Shown here piece after piece: positions 1 to 8,851 of a stretch of 64,000 nucleotides of DNA. A program made the position numbers and the translations under genes. Under the pieces are notes generated by a model, which was given only the letters and a program-made list of their open reading frames with translations, did not search any database and had not been told where the DNA came from. How positions within the stretch are numbered: position 1 is the first letter of the stretch; the number at the start of each line of letters is the position of its first letter. Source of the DNA: Sphingomonas sp. LT1P40 (GTDB lineage: Bacteria; Pseudomonadota; Alphaproteobacteria; Sphingomonadales; Sphingomonadaceae); the NCBI RefSeq assembly GCF_036663835.1, contig NZ_JAXOJT010000002.1, forward strand, positions 983,501 to 1,047,500, in the 5' to 3' direction.

Positions 1-315
1 TGGCGGGGTCAGGCCGGTGCCGGCCATCGCGCGCAGTGCGTCGGCGGCGAGGGTGCCGCGACCGGGGCCGAGTTCGACATAATGCGCGGTCGGGCGTCCG
101 GCGCGGTCCCACAGATCGGCGAGCGCGAGGCCGATCAACTCGCCGAACATCTGGCTGATTTCGGGCGCGGTCGTGAAGTCGCCGCGCGTGCCCAGCGGAT
201 CGCGGGTCGCGTAATAATGGGTGTTGGCCGCCCCCATATATTGCGACAGCGGGATCGGTCCCGCCAGCGTGATCGCGCGGGCGAGCCGGTCGGCCAGCGA
301 GCCGTCTTCACTCAC
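1..315 (-). CDS. SAM-dependent methyltransferase, MidA/NDUFAF7 family (5' part only)
   Basis: The N-terminal 105 codons of a class I SAM-dependent methyltransferase; the gene runs off the left edge of the window. The reading frame contains YYATRDPLGTRGDFTTAPEI followed by SQMFGELIG, the hallmark of the MidA (DUF185/COG1565) family, and the SAM-binding loop VELGPGRGTL about 85 residues in. The eukaryotic relative NDUFAF7 methylates an arginine of complex I; the bacterial role is less clear. I chose the GTG at 315 because it begins 7 bases after the lgt stop and no ATG is available; no good ribosome-binding site is visible, which fits translational coupling to lgt. The family assignment is secure, the start less so. 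Confidence 0.88.
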   Translation of the reverse strand, partial: MSEDGSLADRLARAITLAGPIPLSQYMGAANTHYYATRDPLGTRGDFTTAPEISQMFGELIGLALADLWDRAGRPTAHYVELGPGRGTLAADALRAMAGTGLTPP

Positions 316-322
316 CGGCAGA

Positions 323-1204
323 TCAAGCGACGCTGGGGCCGCCGGCGAACGGCTCGACCCGCTCGCGGCGCTTTTTGGCGGTGGCGATGAGGTAGAGACC
401 GCCGAGAATCATCGGGATCGTCAGCAGCTGACCCATGTGCAGGCCCGGCGTGCCGAAGATCGCGTGATCGATATATTGCGCGTCGGCTTCGCGGAAGAAT
501 TCGACGAAATAGCGGGCCGCACCATAGCCGAGGATGAAGGTGCCGACGAGCTTGCCCGGTTGGTACCGCGCGTCGGTCTTCCAGAACATGAACCAGAGCA
601 CTGCGCCGAGCAGCAGCCCTTCGAGACCGGCTTCGTAGAGCTGGCTGGGATGGCGCGGGACATTCGGGCCGGTGCGGTCGAAGATTACTGCCCAGGGGAC
701 GGTGGTCGGGTGACCCCACAATTCGCCATTCACAAAATTGGCGATGCGGCCGAAGAACAGCCCGAAGGGGACGCTGCACGCAACATAGTCATGCACGCGC
801 AGCCAGTTGAGCTTTTCCTTGCGCGACAGCCACAGGATGGCGAGCGTGACGCCGAGCACGCCGCCATGGAACGACATGCCGCCCTCCCACAGTTTGAGCA
901 GTGACAGCGGATCGAGGAAGAGGGCGGGCTGATAGAAAATCGCATAGCCCAGCCGTCCGCCAAGGATGATGCCGATCGTGGCATAGAATACCATGTCGTC
1001 GGCGTGGCGGCGGGCCATCGGCGCGCCGGGCTGACCCAGCAGCTTGAGCAGATACCACCAGCCGAGCAGGATGCCCGCGATATAGGCGAGCGAATACCAT
1101 TTGAGCTCGAAAAAGCCGATCTTGAACACGACCGGGTCGAGTCCGAGACTCTTGAAGCTGATGAAATTGTCGGCGGCGACCGCAGCGACGGTGGACAGGA
1201 TCAA
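323..1204 (-). CDS. lgt: Prolipoprotein diacylglyceryl transferase
   Basis: Transfers diacylglycerol from phosphatidylglycerol to the lipobox cysteine of prelipoproteins in the inner membrane, the first step of lipoprotein maturation. The 293-residue protein has several hydrophobic membrane segments, the catalytic-region motif GGMSFHGG (His about 113), the signature [10 protein letters not shown] (about 152-161) and a later HPSQLYEA. A longer frame opens at 1243, but I prefer the TTG at 1204: it follows GGGAGG at good spacing and gives an N-terminus of normal family length. The gene is followed 7 bases later by the MidA methyltransferase, so the two are probably one operon. Several lipoprotein genes that would need Lgt lie in this same window (11192, 58788, 62004). 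Confidence 0.95.
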   Translation of the reverse strand: MILSTVAAVAADNFISFKSLGLDPVVFKIGFFELKWYSLAYIAGILLGWWYLLKLLGQPGAPMARRHADDMVFYATIGIILGGRLGYAIFYQPALFLDPLSLLKLWEGGMSFHGGVLGVTLAILWLSRKEKLNWLRVHDYVACSVPFGLFFGRIANFVNGELWGHPTTVPWAVIFDRTGPNVPRHPSQLYEAGLEGLLLGAVLWFMFWKTDARYQPGKLVGTFILGYGAARYFVEFFREADAQYIDHAIFGTPGLHMGQLLTIPMILGGLYLIATAKKRRERVEPFAGGPSVA

Positions 1205-1302
1205 GTTTGGCCTCCCTGGCGTTCGGCGCTGTCCTATCCGCATATCATGGCAAACTGAAGGGGGCTTTGCGCGAGCGCACGCAGCCGGGTAGAGCGGGCG
1301 CG

Positions 1303-3531
1303 ATGGCGAGTACGGGCAAGCGCAAGGGGATTGATCGGCGGACGCTGCTAATCGGCGGCGGGGCGGGGATCGGACTGGTCGTCGCCTGGGCGGTGTGGCC
1401 GCGGACGTATCTGCCGAACCTGAGCGTGCGCGAGAATGAAACCGCGTTTGGCGGGTGGCTGAAGATCGCCGCCAACGGGCAGGTGACGGTGGCGATTCCG
1501 CAATGTGAGACGGGGCAGGGCGTGTTCACCACGCTGCCGCAGGTGCTGGCCGACGAATTGGGCGCGGATTGGCGGATGGTGGGGGTGGAGCAGGCACCAC
1601 TCAACCCGCTTTACGTCAATGCGCTGGCGTCGGCGGAGCTGTTTCCGGGCGTCTTGCCGGAACGGCTGCGGGCGACGCACGCGACGCGCAGCGCGCTGGT
1701 GCTGACTGGCGGATCGACATCGATGCGCAGTTTCGAGGGACCGTTGCGACAGGCGGGTGCGGCGGCACGCGCGATGTTGTGCAAGGCGGCGGCGCGGCGC
1801 TGGGGTGTCGACTGGACGGCGTGCGAGACGGCGGGCGGCTTTGTCGTGCACGGGCAGCAGCGGCTGCGCTTCGGCGAGCTGGCGGTGGCAGCGGCGGACG
1901 AGGATGTGCCGGATGACCTCGCGCTGCGTGAGGGTGACGCCGGACGGCTGACGGGCGAGAATCTGCCCCGGCTGGATTCACCGGGCAAGGTCGATGGCAG
2001 CGCCAATTTTGCTGGCGACATCCGGCTGCCGGGCATGGTGTTCGCGGCATTGCGGCAGGGACCGATCGGCACGGTGAAACTGGTGTCGATCGATGCGAAG
2101 GCGACCGAGCAGGTGCCGGGCATGCTGCATATCGTGAAGAACGAGCTGTGGGTCGCGGCGGTGGCGAGCAACTGGTGGGCGGCATCGCAGGCGCTGGACG
2201 CGTTGAAGCCGAAGTTCGAGGTGGCGACGAAAGTCGAGAGCGAGACGATCCAGCTGGCGCTCGATGCGGCGCTGGACGGCGAGGGCGTGCGGATCGAGTC
2301 GGTCGGTGCGTTGTCGCCGGTGTTCAAGGGCGCGCGGGTGGTGACGGCGGAATATCGCGCGGGCGTGGCGCTGCATGCCGCGATCGAGCCGATGACGGCG
2401 ACGGCGGCGTGGGAGGACGGGCGGCTGCGGCTGTGGGTGCCGACCCAAGCACCGGGGCTGGCGCGCGATGCGGTGGCGGCGCTGCTGGACCTGAGCGCGG
2501 GCGATGTCGTGGTGCATCCGGTCTTCGCCGGGGGATCGTTCGGGCAGAATCTGGAGCATCAGGTGGCGGCGCAGGCCGCGCTGATCGCGCGTGAGGTCAA
2601 AAAGCCGGTGCAACTGACCTGGTCGCGCGGCGAGACGTGTCTGCACGACCGGTTTCGGCCCCCGGCGGCGGCGCGGATGACGGCGCGGCTGGGCGCGAAT
2701 GGCAGCATTTCGGGGTGGCTGGCGAAGATCGCGGCACCATCGACCGGGCATGAACTGGCGCGGCGGTTGATGAGCGGAGATAGCGCGGTGAGTGCTGGAT
2801 TGAAGCTGGCCGGGGCGGGCGATGCGTCGGCGGTGGCGGGCGCACGACCGATCTATCGCATTCCCAATCTGGCGGTGGATCATCATGCGGCGGACATCGG
2901 CGTGCCGACGGGTTACTGGCGGTCGGGCGCGCACAGCTATACCGCGTTTTTTAGCGAGAGTTTTATCGACGAACTGGCGCATGTCGCCGATATCGAGGCG
3001 TTCAGTTTCCGGATTGCGATGCTGAGCGGCGAGCCGCGACTGGCGCGCTGTCTGTCAACCGTCGCGTCGCTGGGCGGCTGGCAGGGCGGGCTGGCGGGGA
3101 GCGGGCAGGGGCTGGCGTGCCATGCGTTTCGGGGCAGCTATATCGCGGTGATGGCGGAGGCATCGGTCGGCGGCGACCAGCGTGTGAAGGTCGATCGGCT
3201 GATCGCGGCGGTGGATTGCGGGCGGATCGTGAATCCCGATGTGGTCGAGCAGCAGATCGAGGGCGGGCTGATTTTCGGCATGGCGGCGGCGTTGGGCGCG
3301 ACGACGGGCTTTACCGGCAACATGGCGGAGGCGCGCGGGTTCGCCGATCTCGACCTGCCGACATTGGCCGATTGTCCGCAGATCATGGTCGAGCTGATCG
3401 CCAGCGATTCCGAGCCCGGCGGGGTGAGCGAAATTGCGGTGCCGCCTGTCGCCCCCGCAATCGCCAATGCGTTACATGCAGCGACAGGCGTCCGCCTGCG
3501 CCAGCTCCCCCTGATTCCCGGAGGCGAATGA
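1303..3531 (+). CDS. Xanthine dehydrogenase-family molybdopterin-binding subunit (isoquinoline 1-oxidoreductase beta-like)
   Basis: A 742-residue large subunit of a molybdenum hydroxylase, most like the periplasmic IorB/aldehyde-dehydrogenase type. It begins with a twin-arginine leader ([12 protein letters not shown] then hydrophobic residues), so it is probably exported folded by Tat. Family motifs are [16 protein letters not shown] near the N-terminus, [17 protein letters not shown] in the middle and [19 protein letters not shown] near the C-terminus. The ATG at 1303 is preferred over an upstream in-frame start at 1207 because it places the twin arginines about 15 residues in. Its stop codon overlaps the hemH start (ATGA). 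Enzymes of this class normally need a 2Fe-2S small subunit; none is encoded nearby, so the electron path and substrate are unknown. Confidence 0.87.
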   Translation: MASTGKRKGIDRRTLLIGGGAGIGLVVAWAVWPRTYLPNLSVRENETAFGGWLKIAANGQVTVAIPQCETGQGVFTTLPQVLADELGADWRMVGVEQAPLNPLYVNALASAELFPGVLPERLRATHATRSALVLTGGSTSMRSFEGPLRQAGAAARAMLCKAAARRWGVDWTACETAGGFVVHGQQRLRFGELAVAAADEDVPDDLALREGDAGRLTGENLPRLDSPGKVDGSANFAGDIRLPGMVFAALRQGPIGTVKLVSIDAKATEQVPGMLHIVKNELWVAAVASNWWAASQALDALKPKFEVATKVESETIQLALDAALDGEGVRIESVGALSPVFKGARVVTAEYRAGVALHAAIEPMTATAAWEDGRLRLWVPTQAPGLARDAVAALLDLSAGDVVVHPVFAGGSFGQNLEHQVAAQAALIAREVKKPVQLTWSRGETCLHDRFRPPAAARMTARLGANGSISGWLAKIAAPSTGHELARRLMSGDSAVSAGLKLAGAGDASAVAGARPIYRIPNLAVDHHAADIGVPTGYWRSGAHSYTAFFSESFIDELAHVADIEAFSFRIAMLSGEPRLARCLSTVASLGGWQGGLAGSGQGLACHAFRGSYIAVMAEASVGGDQRVKVDRLIAAVDCGRIVNPDVVEQQIEGGLIFGMAAALGATTGFTGNMAEARGFADLDLPTLADCPQIMVELIASDSEPGGVSEIAVPPVAPAIANALHAATGVRLRQLPLIPGGE

Positions 3532-4538
3532 ACGTGCGACCAGCGGGGCATCCTCCAATTCCGGCGCCGCGCATCGGCGTGTTGCTGACCAACCTCGGCA
3601 CGCCGGATGCACCCGATGCCCCGGCGGTACGGCGCTATCTGGGCGAGTTTCTGTCCGACCGGCGGGTGGTCGAGATTCCGCAGATCATATGGCAGCCGAT
3701 TTTGCGCGGCATCATTCTGCGCACGCGGCCGAAAAAGTCGGCGCATGCCTATGGGCTGGTGTGGACCGATGACGGATCGCCGCTGGCCGCGATTACCAAA
3801 CGACAGTCCGCAGCATTGCGCGATGCTTTCGGACCGGACGTGCTGGTCGATTGGGCGATGCGTTATGGCAATCCGGCGATCGGCGACAGGCTGCAGGCGA
3901 TGAAGGATGCCGGGTGCGAACGCATCCTGATCGCGCCGCTCTATCCGCAATATTGCGCAGCGACGACTGCGACGGCGAACGATGCGGCGTTTGCGGCGCT
4001 GGCAAAGATGCGCTGGCAACCAGCAGTGCGGACGCTGCCGCCATATCATGACGACCCGGCCTATATCGCGGCGTTGAAGGAGTCGGTGGAGGCCGAACTG
4101 GCCACGCTGGATTTCGAGCCTGACGCGATTGTCGCCAGCTTTCACGGGATGCCGCAGCGGACGCTGGAGCTGGGCGATCCCTATCATTGCCATTGCCGCA
4201 AGACGGCGCGGTTGTTGTCGGAGGCACTTGGGAAAGAGCTGATCGTCGCATTCCAGTCCCGCTTTGGCCGGGCGAAATGGCTGGAACCGGCGACCGATAC
4301 CACGCTGGCCGCGCTGCCGGGGCGGGGCGTGAAGAAGGTGGCGTTGATCGCACCGGGCTTCTCCGCCGATTGTCTGGAGACGCTGGAGGAACTGGCGATC
4401 CGGGGGCGGGAGACGTTCATGGCGGCGGGGGGCGAGCGCTTTGCCTATCTCCCCTGCCTGAACGATAGCGCGGCGGGCGTGAAAATGTTGCGCAACATTC
4501 TCGCAACCGAACTTGCGGGTTGGGTCGCGCTTCCCTAG
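3528..4538 (+). CDS. hemH: Ferrochelatase
   Basis: Inserts Fe2+ into protoporphyrin IX, the last step of heme synthesis, at the cytoplasmic face of the membrane. The 336-residue protein has GVLLTNLGTPDAP near the N-terminus, the catalytic signature VASFHGMPQRT (His206), GDPYHCHCRKTA (about 216-226) and IAPGFSADCLETLEEL with the conserved acidic residues. Length matches the family. The ATG at 3528 overlaps the upstream molybdopterin-subunit stop by ATGA, with GGAGG just before, indicating translational coupling; a longer in-frame extension to 3117 is only read-through of the opposing frame. The cysteine-rich YHCHC segment lies next to the active site and is not proof of an iron-sulfur cluster. 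Confidence 0.96.
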   Translation: MNVRPAGHPPIPAPRIGVLLTNLGTPDAPDAPAVRRYLGEFLSDRRVVEIPQIIWQPILRGIILRTRPKKSAHAYGLVWTDDGSPLAAITKRQSAALRDAFGPDVLVDWAMRYGNPAIGDRLQAMKDAGCERILIAPLYPQYCAATTATANDAAFAALAKMRWQPAVRTLPPYHDDPAYIAALKESVEAELATLDFEPDAIVASFHGMPQRTLELGDPYHCHCRKTARLLSEALGKELIVAFQSRFGRAKWLEPATDTTLAALPGRGVKKVALIAPGFSADCLETLEELAIRGRETFMAAGGERFAYLPCLNDSAAGVKMLRNILATELAGWVALP

Positions 4539-4568
4539 CCTTGTCGAAAATCGGCACAGGAGAGGTTT

Positions 4569-5291
4569 ATGGCACGGGTAGCGATCGTAACGGGCGGCAC
4601 GCGCGGCATTGGCGAAGCGATCAGCGTGGCGCTGAAGGACATGGGCATGACTGTCGCCGCAAACTATGCGGGCAACGACCAGCGCGCCGCCGAGTTTACC
4701 GAGCGCACTGGCATCAAGGCGTATAAATGGGACGTGTCGGATTATGACGCGGTGCAGGCCGGCGTGGCGGCGGTCGCCGAAGAACTCGGGCCGATCGACG
4801 TGGTGGTCAACAATGCCGGCATCACGCGCGACGGCACGATCCTGAAAATGACCTATCAGATGTGGAAAGAGGTGATGGACACCAATCTGGGCGGTTGCTT
4901 CAACATGGCCAAAGCGGTGTTCCCCGGCATGCGTGAGCGTAAATGGGGCCGGATCGTCAATATCGGGTCGATCAACGGACAGGCGGGCCAGTACGGTCAG
5001 GTGAACTATGCGGCGGCGAAGAGCGGTATCCACGGCTTTACCAAGGCGCTGGCACAGGAAGGTGCGCGTGCGGGCGTGACGGTGAATGCGATCGCACCGG
5101 GCTATATCGACACGGATATGGTCGCAGCGGTCCCGGCGGACGTGCTGGAAAAGATCGTGGCGAAGATTCCGGTCGGGCGACTGGGCCAGGCGAGCGAGAT
5201 CGCGCGCGGCGTGGCGTTCCTGGTGTCCGAAGAAGGTGGGTTCGTGACGGGATCGACGCTGAGCCTGAATGGCGGGCAGCATATGTATTGA
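4569..5291 (+). CDS. phbB: Acetoacetyl-CoA reductase (SDR family)
   Basis: NADPH-dependent reduction of acetoacetyl-CoA to (R)-3-hydroxybutyryl-CoA, the second step of polyhydroxybutyrate synthesis, in the cytoplasm. A 240-residue classical short-chain dehydrogenase: TGGTRGIGEA cofactor loop (8-17), NNAG (81-84), catalytic Ser134, Tyr147 and Lys151, and ITRDGTILKMTYQMW, typical of PhbB rather than FabG. AGGAGAGG precedes the ATG. The PHB thiolase and synthase are not in the window. FabG (3-oxoacyl-ACP reductase) is the main alternative, but the substrate-side sequence favours PhbB. Confidence 0.9.
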   Translation: MARVAIVTGGTRGIGEAISVALKDMGMTVAANYAGNDQRAAEFTERTGIKAYKWDVSDYDAVQAGVAAVAEELGPIDVVVNNAGITRDGTILKMTYQMWKEVMDTNLGGCFNMAKAVFPGMRERKWGRIVNIGSINGQAGQYGQVNYAAAKSGIHGFTKALAQEGARAGVTVNAIAPGYIDTDMVAAVPADVLEKIVAKIPVGRLGQASEIARGVAFLVSEEGGFVTGSTLSLNGGQHMY

Positions 5292-5308
5292 GGGGTGGGG
5301 GCTTACTT

Positions 5309-5620
5309 GTGAGCCAGCTTGCTATCGCCGCAGTTGAGATGGACGGTGAAGGCCGTTTGTTCGTTCGTCCGGCTAGCGGTGACTTCGAGCACATCTATCG
5401 AGCCGCGATGGAGGTTTATTGGGACCGGTCTTCGAAGCGCCTCTTTCACCCGCATGCTCCGCGAGATTGGACGTCTGCTGATTGGTTTCGGCAGATCGTC
5501 GCAGCGGTGGCGAGTGAGTATGGTGTGCAACTTCAGCTCATGAGCAATACCATCTGGGTAGATGTCCCTGCCGGAGCGAGGTCTGAAATTGAGGCCGATC
5601 AGCCAATAGAGAGTAGCTGA
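5309..5620 (+). CDS. Small protein of unknown function
   Basis: A 103-residue protein, GTG start, preceded by a G-rich AGGGGTGGGGG stretch that can act as a ribosome-binding site. It starts 18 bases after the acetoacetyl-CoA reductase stop. No signal peptide or membrane segment is visible. Aromatic residues are spread through it (IYRAAMEVYWD, DWTSADWFRQI), suggesting a compact globular fold. I do not recognise a characterised family with certainty; the aromatic spacing faintly recalls proteins found in integron cassettes. Base composition looks lower in GC than the flanking genes. It could be an accessory gene co-transcribed with phbB. Confidence 0.6.
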   Translation: MSQLAIAAVEMDGEGRLFVRPASGDFEHIYRAAMEVYWDRSSKRLFHPHAPRDWTSADWFRQIVAAVASEYGVQLQLMSNTIWVDVPAGARSEIEADQPIESS

Positions 5621-5629
5621 CTGCCATAC

Positions 5630-5737
5630 CCGTCACCCCGGCCTTGTGCCGGGGCCCACATTGCCCGCGCGATGTGATCGAGCCTCTGGTCCATCGCGTG
5701 CCGCGCGGTGGCCCCCGGCACGAGGCCGGGGTGACGG
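5630..5737. repeat. Paired inverted repeat, family B
   Basis: Two 30-base arms (5630-5659 and 5708-5737) are inverted copies, each containing its own GC-rich palindrome (CCCCGGC..TGCCGGGG), and each outer end reads CCGTCACC or GGTGACGG. They lie between convergent genes. The layout resembles a REP/BIME doublet. The CCGTCA-C outer end is shared with the elements at 13294, 15327 and 53702. Confidence 0.8.
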
Positions 5738-5752
5738 GGAGGGGATTCATGA

Positions 5753-5788
5753 AGGGCCGATTTCCTTGCGGAAGCTGGCCCTTTCTGG
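5753..5788. terminator. Hairpin between convergent genes
   Basis: AGGGCC (5753-5758) pairs with GGCCCT (5777-5782), with inner TTCC/GGAA pairing; TTTCT follows on the plus strand. It could end transcripts from either side, but the T-tract is short, so this is a weak call. Confidence 0.4.
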
Positions 5789-5806
5789 TTAAGGTCTAGC
5801 AGCAGA

Positions 5807-6343
5807 TCAGAACCGCACGCCCAGCCCGAGCACGCCCTGGTGGCGCTCGACTCCTGCTTCGTAGTTCGAATAGCGGTACTCCGCCTTGCCAAAGATGCTG
5901 TCCGTCAGCTTGACCTCGGCGCCGACGCCGGCGCGGATGCCGTCGGCGTCGGCGGTGCCGAACGGGCTGCGGATGCGGGCGTTGGTGTAGCCGGCCTTGG
6001 CGTAGAGCAGCGTCTGACCGGTAACGACGCCGATGCGTCCGCCGATATAGAGGTCGCGTCCTGTTTCGGCGACGGTGGCGGCACCGGCCTTGAGCTTGGC
6101 CAAGGAGTCGGCGACTTCGGCTTCGATGCCGAACACGGTTCTGCCCTTTTGGATGTCATAGCCAAGGCCAATGCCATAGATCACGCCGTCCGGGTTCTTG
6201 ACGCCGGGGGTGTTGAGATCGACCACGTCATAACCGGTGATGACGGTGGCCGAAGGGCCGCTGAAATCGGCGGTTTCCTGCGCCAGCACGGGGGTGGCGG
6301 ACAAGGTGAGGGCAGTCAGGGCGGCCAGAGCGAGCTTCTTCAT
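5807..6343 (-). CDS. Outer-membrane beta-barrel protein
   Basis: A 178-residue secreted protein with signal peptide MKKLALAALTALTLSATPVLA and an alternating hydrophobic/polar pattern ending in VLGLGVRF, the terminal phenylalanine typical of proteins folded by the BAM complex. The mature part resembles the OmpA-like/porin-family eight-stranded barrels (GYDVVDLN, GIGLGYDIQKG, AEYRYSNYEAG). AAGGA lies 7 bases before the chosen ATG; an upstream in-frame extension to 6421 is rejected because it would bury the signal peptide. Function beyond a small outer-membrane barrel cannot be told from sequence. Confidence 0.83.
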   Translation of the reverse strand: MKKLALAALTALTLSATPVLAQETADFSGPSATVITGYDVVDLNTPGVKNPDGVIYGIGLGYDIQKGRTVFGIEAEVADSLAKLKAGAATVAETGRDLYIGGRIGVVTGQTLLYAKAGYTNARIRSPFGTADADGIRAGVGAEVKLTDSIFGKAEYRYSNYEAGVERHQGVLGLGVRF

Positions 6344-6455
6344 CGTCAATCCTTGCAGATACTGAAACATGCGCAGCGTCGTGCTGCGGTGCCCCTGATC
6401 TGCCGCGACGGTGCCGTGCAAACCACTGACGGAACCTGACGTTATAGCCGTAACG

Positions 6456-6490
6456 AAAAAGGCCGGCCTCCTTGTCGGAGACCGGCCTTT
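6456..6490 (-). terminator. Rho-independent terminator of the glycine-zipper gene
   Basis: AAAGGCCGG (6458-6466) and CCGGCCTTT (6482-6490) form a 9-bp stem; read on the minus strand it is followed by a run of T residues (6460-6456). It sits 23 bases after the stop of the gene ending at 6513. Confidence 0.8.
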
Positions 6491-6512
6491 CCTGTTTCAA
6501 TCCGTCAGCGGA

Positions 6513-6893
6513 TTAGCGGCGACGGTTGCAATAGCCGGGCTGCCCCGAACGATCGATTTCACGACCCGCGAACGCGCCTGCGACACCGCCCAATATGGTG
6601 CCGATGCCCCGGTCACCGCGTCCTGCGACGGTGTTGCCGAGCAGGCCACCGGCGATCGCGCCGACAACGGTACCGGCGGTCGAGTCACAGCGCTGGTTGC
6701 CGCGGTTGCTGTAGCGACGGTCCTGGCCGCGATAGCGGCGGTCCTGACGATAGCCGCGGTCATAGCCGCGATTGTCATAGCCGCGATTGTCACGATATTC
6801 GTAGCGGCCCTGCGCCGCGGCGGGGGCTGCGGGGATCAGCGCGGTACCGGTCATCGCCAGTGCGGCGCCGATCAGGGAAAGCTTCTTGAACAT
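6513..6893 (-). CDS. Glycine-zipper 2TM surface protein (17 kDa antigen-like)
   Basis: A 126-residue envelope protein: signal peptide ending APAAAQG, a hydrophilic stretch rich in Arg, Tyr, Asp and Asn with near-repeats of YDNRGYDR (about 30-70), then a glycine-zipper domain (GTVVGAIAGGLLGN followed by GIGTILGGVAGAFAG). Two cysteines (CDST and the C-terminal YCNRRR) could form a disulfide. AAGGAG precedes the ATG. Proteins of this type sit in the outer membrane or periplasm; no enzymatic role is expected. There is no lipobox cysteine, unlike the OmpA-type protein at 11192. Confidence 0.85.
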   Translation of the reverse strand: MFKKLSLIGAALAMTGTALIPAAPAAAQGRYEYRDNRGYDNRGYDRGYRQDRRYRGQDRRYSNRGNQRCDSTAGTVVGAIAGGLLGNTVAGRGDRGIGTILGGVAGAFAGREIDRSGQPGYCNRRR

Positions 6894-7265
6894 GACAGTC
6901 TCCTTGTTCTTGCCGTTTCAGTGCGATGCCGACCATTCGTCGCCACCGTTGAACAAGGTTTTAGACCCGCCGCATTGAGCGTTGCCTGAATGCACTCGTT
7001 ATCCGCCGTTCAGCGAAATCTGATTGTCGGGGAGGGAAGTACCGGTGCGCTGCGGAGGCCCTATAGGGGGATGCCCAGCTCCCGATACGCAACCGGGGAA
7101 GATGGGCAGGGCGTCCGACACGCGCACCGGCATATCGAGCGGGCTGACGCCGAAGCGGTCACCCGTTGCCTGTCGTTTAGATGAACGGGGTTGAGCCGCA
7201 GGTGAACAGGGCTGTTATCTTAGGTTCAGCTTGGGGTTGTCGCCGCGCACGCTATGACAGGCGCG
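6894..7265. other. Gene-free stretch with a candidate structured RNA
   Basis: About 370 bases without a convincing protein gene. The only open frame (6990-7184) has no ribosome-binding site and no recognisable features. The middle holds the strongly self-complementary segment listed separately at 7042-7130. Confidence 0.6.
7042..7130. ncRNA. Candidate rod-like structured RNA, family unknown
   Basis: Three nested stems can form. CCGGTGCGC (7042-7050) pairs perfectly with GCGCACCGG (7122-7130). GGAGGCCCT (7054-7062) pairs with AGGGCGTCC (7108-7116), 8 of 9 positions. GCCCA plus TCCC (7073-7083) pair with GGGA plus TGGGC (7096-7107). The result is a long hairpin with small internal loops and a 12-base apical loop. 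It lacks the conserved SRP RNA tetraloop region, RNase P, tmRNA and cobalamin-riboswitch boxes. The strand is undetermined because a complementary rod looks similar on both. It could be a 6S-like or regulatory RNA, or a 5' leader of the gene at 7266. Confidence 0.35.
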
Positions 7266-8237
7266 ATGCGCGTGTTTCTGTCCGTCCTGATGTGCCTGTT
7301 CCTGTTGCCCAGCTGGTCGGGCGACGAGCGGCTGGCGCTGTTGCCGCGCGAGGCGGTGATCGAAGCGCATCCGGTGGCACTGGACTGGCGCGATCCGGCG
7401 CAGGTGAAACTGGGCGGGCTGACCTTTCTGGGCGGTGTTTATCTGACCAGTCCGGCGCGGGCGTTTGGCGGCTTCTCGGCGATGCTGGTGGAGGGGGAGC
7501 GGTTTACGCTGTTGAGCGATGGCGGGGGGATCGTGCGGTTTCGGCTCGATTCGCAGTGGCGGCTGAGCGAGCCGAGCTTTGCCGAATTGCCCGACGGCCC
7601 GGGGCGCGGCTGGAACAAGGAGGAGCGGGACAGCGAATCGCTGACGCGCGATCCGGCCGGGCGGCTGTGGGTCGGGTTCGAGCGCGCCAACCAGATCTGG
7701 CGTTACGCCCCCGGTCTCGCGCGCGCAGAGGCGCACGCCGCGCCGCCGGCGATGGCGAAATGGCCGGTCAATGGCGGGGCGGAATCGCTGGTACGGCTGC
7801 GCGATGGCAGCTTCATCGTGCTGGCCGAGGATGTGCGCGGCAGCCGCGCGGGGACAAAGCGCGGATTATGGTTCGCGGGCGACCCGGTGTTGCAGCCACG
7901 GCGCGGCTTTCGTTTCAGCTATCGCCCGCCGGAGGGCTACAAGCCGACCGATATGGCGGAATTACCCGACGGGCGGCTGGTCGTGCTGAACCGGCGCGCA
8001 TCGCTGGCCGCGGCGTTTACGGCGGTGGTAACGATCGTCGATCGCGGCGCGGTGCGGCCGGGACGGGTCGCGGCGGGGCGTGAGATCGCCCGATTCGCCG
8101 CACCCGTGCTGCACGACAATTTCGAGGCGGTGGCGGTGGTACAGGAGGGCGACGCGACGATCCTGTGGATTGCGTCCGACGATAACCAGTTGCGGCTGCA
8201 ACGCTCGTTGCTGCTGAAGTTTCGGTTGGACGTTTGA
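7266..8237 (+). CDS. Esterase-like activity of phytase family protein (secreted)
   Basis: About 323 residues with a signal peptide (MRVFLSVLMCLFLLPSWSG). The body matches the phytase-like esterase/beta-propeller domain: LGGLTFLGGVYL, FGGFSAMLVEG, LLSDGGGIVRF, DSESLTRDPAGRLWVGFERANQIWRY, GGAESLVRLRDG. These proteins are predicted six-bladed propellers acting on phosphoesters or esters outside the inner membrane, but few have been tested. An ATG at 7254 adds four residues; I prefer 7266 because the signal peptide then starts normally. Neither start has a clear ribosome-binding site. The gene ends at a 31-bp perfect inverted repeat. Confidence 0.82.
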   Translation: MRVFLSVLMCLFLLPSWSGDERLALLPREAVIEAHPVALDWRDPAQVKLGGLTFLGGVYLTSPARAFGGFSAMLVEGERFTLLSDGGGIVRFRLDSQWRLSEPSFAELPDGPGRGWNKEERDSESLTRDPAGRLWVGFERANQIWRYAPGLARAEAHAAPPAMAKWPVNGGAESLVRLRDGSFIVLAEDVRGSRAGTKRGLWFAGDPVLQPRRGFRFSYRPPEGYKPTDMAELPDGRLVVLNRRASLAAAFTAVVTIVDRGAVRPGRVAAGREIARFAAPVLHDNFEAVAVVQEGDATILWIASDDNQLRLQRSLLLKFRLDV

Positions 8238-8239
8238 GA

Positions 8240-8323
8240 GTCGGCCCCAGCCCGCGCCCCCACCCGGCCAATCAGCGCCAGCATCCTATGGGTGGCCGGG
8301 TGGGGGCGCGGGCTGGGGCCGAC
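8240..8323. repeat. Perfect 31-bp inverted repeat
   Basis: 8240-8270 and 8293-8323 are exact reverse complements, both built around GGCCCCAGCCCGCG and CACCCGGCCA blocks, with a 22-base spacer. It begins 3 bases after the preceding stop. As RNA it would form an extremely stable hairpin. There is no T-tract, so a repeat element is as likely as a terminator. Confidence 0.85.
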
Positions 8324-8332
8324 TAACCCAGC

Positions 8333-8375
8333 AAAAACGCCGAACGGCCCGCGTCCCTTGCGGGAGCGGGCCGAT
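8333..8375 (-). terminator. Rho-independent terminator of rpmB
   Basis: CGGCCCGC and GCGGGCCG arms plus TCCC/GGGA form a hairpin at about 8345-8374; on the minus strand it is followed by a TTTTT run. It lies 25 bases beyond the rpmB stop. Confidence 0.75.
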
Positions 8376-8399
8376 TCGTACCGTCAAACCCGATCGGGT

Positions 8400-8693
8400 T
8401 CAGGCGGCGGCGGGGACTGCCTTTTTGGCGATCTCGCGCTTCAGGCGGCGGGCGCGCAGTGACAGCTTGTCGTCGCCGGTCTTGAGCAGCCAGTTGTCGA
8501 GGCCGCCATTATGCTCGACCGAACGCAGGCCGTGGGTCGACACGCGCAGGCGAATCGAGCGCTCCAGCGCCTCCGACATCAGCGTCACATTCTGCAGATT
8601 GGGCAGAAAGGTCCGCTTGGTCTTGTTGTTGGCGTGGGAAACATTGTGTCCCACCTGCCGGCCCTTGCCGGTCAGCTCGCAAATGCGCGACAT
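8400..8693 (-). CDS. rpmB: 50S ribosomal protein L28
   Basis: A 97-residue L28 of the large ribosomal subunit. It starts [20 protein letters not shown], the L28 signature, and continues [16 protein letters not shown] and [20 protein letters not shown]. The C-terminal extension rich in Lys and Arg is typical of alphaproteobacterial L28. AGGAA precedes the ATG at 8693; the frame is open to 8861 but that upstream part has no family similarity. It is monocistronic with a clear terminator. Confidence 0.96.
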   Translation of the reverse strand: MSRICELTGKGRQVGHNVSHANNKTKRTFLPNLQNVTLMSEALERSIRLRVSTHGLRSVEHNGGLDNWLLKTGDDKLSLRARRLKREIAKKAVPAAA

Positions 8694-8851
8694 CGCTATA
8701 TTCCTAGTGTTTCTGCCTGTTCCGGTAGGTCCGGAAAGAGGGGGCCGATAACGGGACAGCGGCTTTTCGTCAACCTTGTTCCCTGTCTCGGATGCAACCC
8801 CTATGGTCAACGACGCGTTATTACGCAAACGATTCGATAGGGAGACGAACG

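Noticed and set aside
3138..5282. 714-codon minus frame opposite hemH and phbB
   Set aside because: Two well-supported genes lie on the plus strand; the minus product is basic with no domain.
6990..7184. 64-codon open frame
   Set aside because: No ribosome-binding site, no recognisable sequence, and it overlaps the structured RNA candidate.
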